A stretch of DNA of 11,502 nucleotides from JBBSHJ01 sp038253135. Lineage in GTDB: Bacteria > Actinomycetota > Actinomycetes > Mycobacteriales > QHCD01. Of the stretch, positions 5,784 to 11,502 are shown piece after piece. The notes under the pieces were generated by a model. It was not told where the DNA came from, ran no database searches, and was given only the letters and a program-made list of their open reading frames with translations. The stretch is from contig JBBSHJ010000100.1 of NCBI GenBank assembly GCA_038253135.1, positions 1 to 11,502 of the forward strand. The letters are read 5' to 3'. A program made the translations under genes and the position numbers. How positions within the stretch are numbered: the stretch's first letter is position 1; every line of letters begins with the position of its first letter.

Positions 5784-5790
5784 GGCGCGG

Positions 5791-8700
5791 ATGGACGCAC
5801 GCAGCCCCCGCTGGGTGTCGGTGACCGACTCCGAGTTCGCGCACGAGCGGGCGGGCCTCGAGCACGTACGCGCGCTGCTTCCGGACCGGGCGCCGTACCG
5901 CGCGTGGAGCAACATCGAGTTCCGCGACAGCTCCGGCAAGTGGCACGAGGTCGACCTGCTCGTGCTCGGTGAGCGTCGGCTGCACCTGGTCGAGCTCAAG
6001 CACTACCAGGGCACGATCACCGGCACCGCCTACCGCTGGCAGCGCAACGGGCGCAGCGAGGACTCACCGCTGCTGCTCGCCCGCCGCAAGGCCCAGCGGC
6101 TCAAGGACGTCATCGTCCGCGCGATCGACGACATGGGCGGTGACGGCCGGCAGGCGACCCCGTTCGTGCAGGAGTGCGTCTTCCTGCACGCGCCCAACGG
6201 CAGGTGTAACCTGCCGCCGGACCAGCGCACCGACCTCTTCGGCCTCGACGGCGCCACCCACTCAGGGCTGCCCAGCATCGCCGCGCGCCTGCTCGAGCGG
6301 CCCGACGCCAACCGTGCGGCGCCGAGGCTGATCGAGAACAATGACCTCGCCGCCAAGCTCTTCGCCCGCATCGGCTTCGCCCAGCGGCGCGAGCACGAGG
6401 TCGGCACCTGGCGGATCATCGGACCCCCCGACGACGAGGGCGCCGACTGGCAGGACTGGCCGGCCGAGCACGTCAAGGTCCGCAGCGAGCAGGTGCGCAT
6501 CCGGTTCTTCGTCCATCCCGAGCACAGCCCGAAGTCCGACGACGACGCACGAGCGCGCCTGGTCGAGCGGGAGTACGAGCTGACCCACCGGCTCCGGCAC
6601 GACGGTCTGATCGTGCCGCGCGATCTCGTCGTCGACGACCTCGGCACCGGCCTCGTCTTCGACCGGGAGCCCGACGCCGCCCGGCTCGATCTGTGGCTGG
6701 CCGACCGCGGCCGCAGCCTGACCCTGAGCGAGCGACTCGGTCTCATCCGCCAGCTGGCCGAAGCCCTCGACTACGCCCACCGCAACAACGTCGTGCACCG
6801 CGGACTGACCCCCGAAGCCATCTGGATCAGCGGCGATCCGCCGGTGCTGCGGATCGCCGACTGGCAGCTCGCCGGCCGCGCCGGTGAGGTCGTCACCTCC
6901 CATCCGACCGATGGCTCGACGACCCGACTGTTCCGCGACATGACGCCGAGCACCGACCTTCGCGAGCGGCAGGCGGGCGGCTATCTCGCCCCCGAAGACC
7001 GCTGGGCGCCGGGCATCGACCGCGTGCGCATCGACGTCTTCGGCCTGGGCGCGGTGGCCTACGCCGTGCTCACCGGCCGCGCTCCGGGCGAGCACACCGC
7101 CGACCTGCAGGAGCGGCTGCGGCGCGACAACGGACTCGACCTCGCCGCCGACCTGCCCGAGGTCAGTCCCGGCCTGCGCCGGCTGGTCCTCGACGCCACC
7201 CGGCCCAAGGTCAGTGACCGTTATGCGGGTGTCGCAGCGTTCCGATCGGCGCTCGACCTCGTCGAGCACGACGCCGTAGTCGTCACGACCGTGCCCGACG
7301 ACGACCCCCTCGAGGCCGTCGCCGGGACTCGGCTCGACGACCGGTTCACGCTCGTACGACGGCTCGGCTCCGGCTCGACCGCGGTCGGGCTGCTGGTGAC
7401 CGACGCCACGGCGCCCGATCGCAACCGGGTCCTAAAGGTCGCTCGTGACGATGCCGCCGTCCCTCGGCTGACGTCTGAAGCCGCTGCACTGCAAGCACTT
7501 CCGGCCGATCCGCAGCTCGTGCGCCTGATCGAGCCCGAGCCCCTGACCGTCGGCACCCGCCGGGCACTGCTGCTGGAATCGGCCGGCGAGCGCACCCTCG
7601 CGGAGGAGTTGCGCGACCGGCCCCGGCTCTCCCTCGACCTGCAGCAGCGATGGGGCACGGACCTGCTGCGCGCCCTGGTCGCACTCGACCGGGCCGGCAT
7701 CGACCACCGCGACATCAAGCCGGCCAATCTCGGCGTCCGCGAGCGCCGTACCGGTGGCTCGAACCGCGAGAAACACCTGGTGCTCTTCGATTTCTCCCTG
7801 GCCCGGGCCGGCGCCGGCGACACCAACGCCGGCACCCCGCCCTACCTCGACCCGTTCCTGGGCCACGGCGCCAGGGTGCGCTGGGACTCCGCCGCCGAGA
7901 GGTACGCCGCGAGCGTGACGCTCTTCGAGATGGCGACCGGGCAGCCGCCACAATTCGCCGACGACGGCACCGCGGCGATCATGACCGATGACGAGGCCCA
8001 CATCGACGACGGCATGTTCGACGCCTCGGTGGCCGCGTCGCTGGCGGACTTCTTCCGCCGCGCGTTGCGACGGGAGGCCGGCAAGCGCTTCGACACCGCC
8101 GCCGAGATGCTGTCGGCCTGGTCGGCGGCCTTCGCGGTCGAATTCACCCGGCTACCCGAAGAGGCCGATGCGATGGCGGCGGCCGCGGCCCTCGGCACCC
8201 CGCTCGCCGCGTCCGGCCTGTCGGCGCGCGCGCTGTCGGCGATCGAGCCGTTGCGGGTCAACACGGTCGGTGACCTCGTCGCAGTCGACCCGGCCCAACT
8301 GACGAGCCTCAAGGGATCAGCGCGGGATACCCGGGCCGAGGTGCGCACCCGGGCAAAGCAGTGGCGCGAGCGCTTCGCCACCGGCTCTGGGATCGTGGGT
8401 GATGCCCAGCCCCACGAGGTCCTGCTGGATGACGTCGAACGGATCGCTCGGCTGATCGTGCGGCGCTGCGAGGATCGGCCCGCACCCGGGCGCACGCGGG
8501 TCATTCGCGCCGTCCTCGCCCTCGGCGACCACGACCCGGCCGGGCCCGTCGATGCGCCGGCGGCCGAGTCCAGGCAGGGCAGCGCGGCAGCCCATCCCGC
8601 CGTGGACCCGTTCGCCTCGCTGGCCGACATTGCCGCAGCGACCGGGCTGCAGGGCGCCCCGACGGTGTGGCTGCACATCAGCAAGGCCATCGAGCTCCTG

Positions 8701-10083
8701 GCCGGTGACGAGGAGAGCCGACGGGTGCTCGACGCCGTGCTCGCGCAGGTCGAGGCGCTCCTCGCCGCGGCCGGCGGTCTGCTGCCCGCGGCCGCACTGG
8801 GCGCCGGGCTGGTGCCCGGCGTCGGCGCGGACCGGCCGGACGCCGCGGCCCGCCGGCAGCGGATCATGGCCGGGCTCGCGCGGCTGGCGCTCGATCGAGC
8901 CGACCAGGCCGAGCGCAACGACGGCGACCCCTCGCCCATCGCTCGCCGGCGGCGCCGCCGGGACGGATCGGTCCTGCTCGCCGCGCCGCCCGCGTTGCTC
9001 GACATCGCCGACCCGCTCGGCCGGCTGGCCGATGCGATGGTGGCCTCGACAGACCCGATCATCGCCACCGCACGGACGGCGCAGCGGCTGCGGGAGCTCT
9101 GGCCGCAGGCGATGACCGGCCCGGATGACGTGACGCTCGTCCGGTTGGCCGCCGCCGTGTCCGACCGGGCCGCGGCCTCGCAGCGCGGCGAGCTGCACGC
9201 CCGCTCGATGTCGCCGGTCGACGCCGCCCGGATCGCACTGGCCGGGCTGAGCCTGGCCGAGCCGGTCGGCCGGGACGACCTGCGCGGCCGGATCAGCTCC
9301 CGCTTCCCGGCCCTGTCCGCCCTGCCGAGCGGTGCCGCATTCGACGACCTACTCACGCGGGCCGACATCCCGGTGGAGTGGGACGGCACGCGGTATCGAC
9401 CGCTGCGACCGGTGCGGTCGACCGCGGGGGTGACCAGCACGGCGTATTCCGTGCCCGCGATGCTGGCCGCCCGGTCGGGCGATCAGCACGAGGACAGGGT
9501 GCTGGCCGAGAGCCGTGAGACGTGCTCGTTCGTGGCGCTGGGGGTGCATCCGCGGGATCTCGACCGTGGGGTGACGGCACTGACGGTGCGCTTCGGCGCC
9601 CGTCAGGTCGACCTCACCTCGGCGCTGATCACCGGGCTGCGGGCGCAGGGCAAGGCCAACGGGATCGGCTGGGACCTGATCGAGGCCGCCGACGCCGAGC
9701 CCGACCCGACCAGCACCCCGGCCCTGGGCCTGCGCTCGCTCGTCGATGAAGCGCTGCCCGGCGTCTATGCCCGCGTCGATGAGCTGGCCGCGGCCGAGCC
9801 GGTCGGCACCGCTGCGGTGCTGCTCACCGACGCCGCGCCGCTGGCCCGCTACGGCCACCTCGCCGACCTCGCCCGCTACGCCGACCCCACCTCGCGCCGG
9901 CGACAGGCGGTGTGGCTGCTCTTCCCGCTCGACGGCGCCGACACGGCCGCGATCGACGGCATGCCGGTGCCGTTGGGGCATGGCGGGCAGTTCCTGCGGC
10001 TCGACCACACCTGGGTGCAGGCCACGCTCGACACGATCGCGCATCCCACGGTGTCGGACCCGACCGTGAAGGCCGGCCGATGA
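5791..10083 (+). CDS. pglW: BREX type 2 / phage growth limitation serine/threonine kinase PglW, 1430 aa
   Basis: PglW is the large protein kinase of BREX-2 (Pgl) phage defence, and the length fits the family. Residues about 11-120 form a NERD (nuclease-related) domain with an intact D-ExK pattern (EVDLLVL with D55; VELKHY with E68 and K70). Residues about 225-490 are a kinase-like domain that looks dead: HRGLTPEAIW at 336-345 replaces HRDLKPxN, and DWQ at 357-359 replaces DFG, although YLAPE (398-402) and the helical lobe remain. Residues 514 to about 782 form a second, probably active kinase: GSGSTAVG (526-533), K549 in VLK, HRDIKPAN (639-646), D667 in DFS. A helix-hairpin-helix-like stretch (about 809-857) precedes a long C-terminal region of unknown fold. 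The start has a perfect RBS. The stop overlaps pglX by ATGA, implying translational coupling. Substrates of the kinase are not known from sequence. Confidence 0.93.
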   Translation: MDARSPRWVSVTDSEFAHERAGLEHVRALLPDRAPYRAWSNIEFRDSSGKWHEVDLLVLGERRLHLVELKHYQGTITGTAYRWQRNGRSEDSPLLLARRKAQRLKDVIVRAIDDMGGDGRQATPFVQECVFLHAPNGRCNLPPDQRTDLFGLDGATHSGLPSIAARLLERPDANRAAPRLIENNDLAAKLFARIGFAQRREHEVGTWRIIGPPDDEGADWQDWPAEHVKVRSEQVRIRFFVHPEHSPKSDDDARARLVEREYELTHRLRHDGLIVPRDLVVDDLGTGLVFDREPDAARLDLWLADRGRSLTLSERLGLIRQLAEALDYAHRNNVVHRGLTPEAIWISGDPPVLRIADWQLAGRAGEVVTSHPTDGSTTRLFRDMTPSTDLRERQAGGYLAPEDRWAPGIDRVRIDVFGLGAVAYAVLTGRAPGEHTADLQERLRRDNGLDLAADLPEVSPGLRRLVLDATRPKVSDRYAGVAAFRSALDLVEHDAVVVTTVPDDDPLEAVAGTRLDDRFTLVRRLGSGSTAVGLLVTDATAPDRNRVLKVARDDAAVPRLTSEAAALQALPADPQLVRLIEPEPLTVGTRRALLLESAGERTLAEELRDRPRLSLDLQQRWGTDLLRALVALDRAGIDHRDIKPANLGVRERRTGGSNREKHLVLFDFSLARAGAGDTNAGTPPYLDPFLGHGARVRWDSAAERYAASVTLFEMATGQPPQFADDGTAAIMTDDEAHIDDGMFDASVAASLADFFRRALRREAGKRFDTAAEMLSAWSAAFAVEFTRLPEEADAMAAAAALGTPLAASGLSARALSAIEPLRVNTVGDLVAVDPAQLTSLKGSARDTRAEVRTRAKQWRERFATGSGIVGDAQPHEVLLDDVERIARLIVRRCEDRPAPGRTRVIRAVLALGDHDPAGPVDAPAAESRQGSAAAHPAVDPFASLADIAAATGLQGAPTVWLHISKAIELLAGDEESRRVLDAVLAQVEALLAAAGGLLPAAALGAGLVPGVGADRPDAAARRQRIMAGLARLALDRADQAERNDGDPSPIARRRRRRDGSVLLAAPPALLDIADPLGRLADAMVASTDPIIATARTAQRLRELWPQAMTGPDDVTLVRLAAAVSDRAAASQRGELHARSMSPVDAARIALAGLSLAEPVGRDDLRGRISSRFPALSALPSGAAFDDLLTRADIPVEWDGTRYRPLRPVRSTAGVTSTAYSVPAMLAARSGDQHEDRVLAESRETCSFVALGVHPRDLDRGVTALTVRFGARQVDLTSALITGLRAQGKANGIGWDLIEAADAEPDPTSTPALGLRSLVDEALPGVYARVDELAAAEPVGTAAVLLTDAAPLARYGHLADLARYADPTSRRRQAVWLLFPLDGADTAAIDGMPVPLGHGGQFLRLDHTWVQATLDTIAHPTVSDPTVKAGR

Positions 10084-11502
10084 CGGCGATACCGGCGCTC
10101 ACCGGCGAGCTGCGGGCCGAGGTGCTGCGGCTGACCGACGACCTGCGCGCCCGCCTCGCGGCCGACGCCGACCGCGAAGCCCGTTGGCGCGAGGAGCACC
10201 GGCAGGCCGCCGCCGCCCACCGCACCGCCGGCGGCTGGGACGATTTCGCCGAGGACCGGCTCACCCAGGCCGCGGTCGCGTGGGTGCTGCTGACCGTCTT
10301 CGTGCGGTTCTGCGAGGACAACGACCTGCTCGGCCCGGTCTGGATCACCGGCCCCGGCGACCGGCGCCAGCAGGCGCTCGACGCGCAGGCGACCTTCCTG
10401 CGCGAAACCGTCGCGGCCAACCCCGACGTCACCGACCGCGAGTGGCTGCTGCACGCGGCGACCCATCTCGCCGAGCACCGGGCCACGGCCGGGCTGGTCG
10501 ACCCGTCATCGCCGCTGTGGCAGGCCAGCCCCAGCGGCGACGCGGCGAGCGCGCTGCTCGCCTTCTGGCGTGACCGTGACGAATCCGACCGGCTGCGTCA
10601 CGACCTGGCCGACCCCGCGTTGTCGACGCGATTTCTCGGCGATCTCTATCAGGATCTGTCCGAGTCGGCGCGGGACCGCTACGCGCTGCTGCAGACCCCG
10701 GTCTTCGTCGAGGAATTCATCCTCGACCGCACGCTGACACCGGCGCTGCGCGAGCGACCGCTCGACGGCTTCACGATGATCGACCCGACCTGCGGCTCGG
10801 GGCACTTCCTGCTCGGCGCCTTCGACCGGCTGCTCGACCGCTGGCAGGCCCGGGCGCCCGCCCTCGACGAGCGCGCCCGCGTGCAACTCGCGCTCGACGC
10901 CCTCCACGGTGTCGACATCAACCCCTACGCCGTCGCGATCACCCGGTTCCGGCTGATGGTGGCGGCGCTGAAGGCCACCGGCGACACCCGGCTGGACGAG
11001 GCGCCGGCGCTGCGCTTGCACCTCGCGGTCGGCGACTCGCTGCTGCACGGCCTCGACCAGCTCGAGATCGAGCCCGAGGCCGGCGACGCGCTGCGGATGT
11101 CGTACGACGTCGCCGCGGCGGGCTTCACCTATGCCACGGAGAACCTCGCCGCGCTGCGCCGGATCCTGGTGAATCGGAGCTACGACTGCGTGGTCGGCAA
11201 CCCGCCCTACATCACCGCCCGGGACAAGGCGCTCAACGCCGAATACCGGCGGCACTACCGCTCGTGCAAGGGGACGTACGCCCTGACCGTGCCCTTTGCC
11301 GAGCGCTTCTTCGGCCTCGCCAAGGATGGCGAACGGGCCGGCTGGGTCGGGCAGATCACCTCCAACTCGTTCATGAAGCGCGAATTCGGCTCGAAGCTGA
11401 TCGAGGACTTCTTCCCGCGGGTCGACCTGCGCCTGGTCGCCGACACCTCCGGCGCCTACATACCCGGGCACGGCACGCCGACGGTGATCCTGGTCGGCCG
11501 CA
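10080..11502 (+). CDS. pglX: BREX type 2 adenine-specific DNA methyltransferase PglX, N-terminal 474 codons (cut by window end)
   Basis: The frame starts at ATG 10080, four bases inside the end of pglW, and stays open to the window edge. It shows the PglX helical N-terminus (WDDFAEDRLTQAAVAWVLLT, then FVRFCEDNDLLGPVW, residues about 53-85). The N6-adenine methyltransferase core follows: motif I DPTCGSGHF (235-243) binds S-adenosylmethionine, GVDINPYAVAITRFRL (about 279-294) is motif II-like, and NPPYITARD (374-382) is catalytic motif IV. AGWVGQITSNSFMKREFGSK continues the Type IIG/PglX-like pattern. PglX proteins are usually about 1200 aa, so more than half, including any target-recognition region, is missing only because the window stops. 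In BREX the enzyme methylates host DNA at a non-palindromic site and is needed for self/non-self discrimination. No G-run longer than four is visible in this part. Coupled to pglW as an operon. Confidence 0.95.
   Translation, partial: MTAIPALTGELRAEVLRLTDDLRARLAADADREARWREEHRQAAAAHRTAGGWDDFAEDRLTQAAVAWVLLTVFVRFCEDNDLLGPVWITGPGDRRQQALDAQATFLRETVAANPDVTDREWLLHAATHLAEHRATAGLVDPSSPLWQASPSGDAASALLAFWRDRDESDRLRHDLADPALSTRFLGDLYQDLSESARDRYALLQTPVFVEEFILDRTLTPALRERPLDGFTMIDPTCGSGHFLLGAFDRLLDRWQARAPALDERARVQLALDALHGVDINPYAVAITRFRLMVAALKATGDTRLDEAPALRLHLAVGDSLLHGLDQLEIEPEAGDALRMSYDVAAAGFTYATENLAALRRILVNRSYDCVVGNPPYITARDKALNAEYRRHYRSCKGTYALTVPFAERFFGLAKDGERAGWVGQITSNSFMKREFGSKLIEDFFPRVDLRLVADTSGAYIPGHGTPTVILVGR

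Noticed and set aside
3735..5972. A 745-aa open frame on the plus strand
   Set aside because: It runs antisense through the tRNA, the DUF427 gene and the DUF6308-like gene and into pglW out of frame. It is Arg/Pro/His-rich with no family pattern, a typical high-GC shadow.
7842..9440. A 532-aa open frame antisense to pglW
   Set aside because: Ser/Arg/Ala-rich, without RBS or motifs, and opposite well-supported kinase coding sequence.
10506..11471. A 321-aa minus-strand frame opposite pglX
   Set aside because: Antisense shadow of the methyltransferase core. The plus strand carries DPTCGSGHF and NPPY in the correct order and spacing.
10080..11502. Phase-variable G-tract in pglX, as known for the Streptomyces coelicolor Pgl system
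   Set aside because: No G-run longer than four was seen in the visible part. A tract could still lie beyond the window.

Overview
The window is high-GC DNA with strong GC-ending codon bias, good Shine-Dalgarno sequences and actinobacterial families (DUF1206, DUF427, a BREX type 2/Pgl phage-defence locus). This points to an actinomycete (Actinomycetota); the genus cannot be read from the sequence.

Left third (1-3735): sparse and partly decayed. It holds a 55-aa hypothetical gene, a C-terminal scrap resembling a VOC/glyoxalase protein, a VOC gene broken by one missing base, and a minus-strand gene for an acidic protein with no Lys, Arg or Cys, built from 30-residue repeats. After a near-empty stretch come a doubtful small ORF ending inside a perfect 20-bp hairpin, an intact six-helix DUF1206 membrane protein, and a scrap of a tyrosine recombinase. 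The scrap lies on the 3' side of a tRNA-Leu(CAG) gene, the usual side for an integrated element, so this part looks like an old, eroding insertion zone.

Middle (3736-5672, all minus strand): tRNA-Leu(CAG), a double-DUF427 protein, and a protein resembling DUF6308. Both protein genes have readable candidate promoters. That of the DUF6308-like gene suggests a leaderless transcript.

Right half (5673-11502, plus strand): a 118-bp divergent promoter region, then pglW (1430 aa: NERD domain, degenerate kinase-like domain, active kinase-like domain, long C-terminal region). An ATGA overlap leads into pglX (adenine-specific DNA methyltransferase, cut by the window end). Together these are the first two genes of a BREX type 2 system; pglY, pglZ and the other BREX-2 genes would be expected beyond position 11502. 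In the family model PglX marks host DNA, PglW supplies kinase signalling, and the downstream genes complete phage restriction.

The least explained items are the K/R-free repeat protein, the 20-bp hairpin, the NERD-pseudokinase-kinase layout of PglW, and the regulatory region shared by pglW and the DUF6308-like gene.
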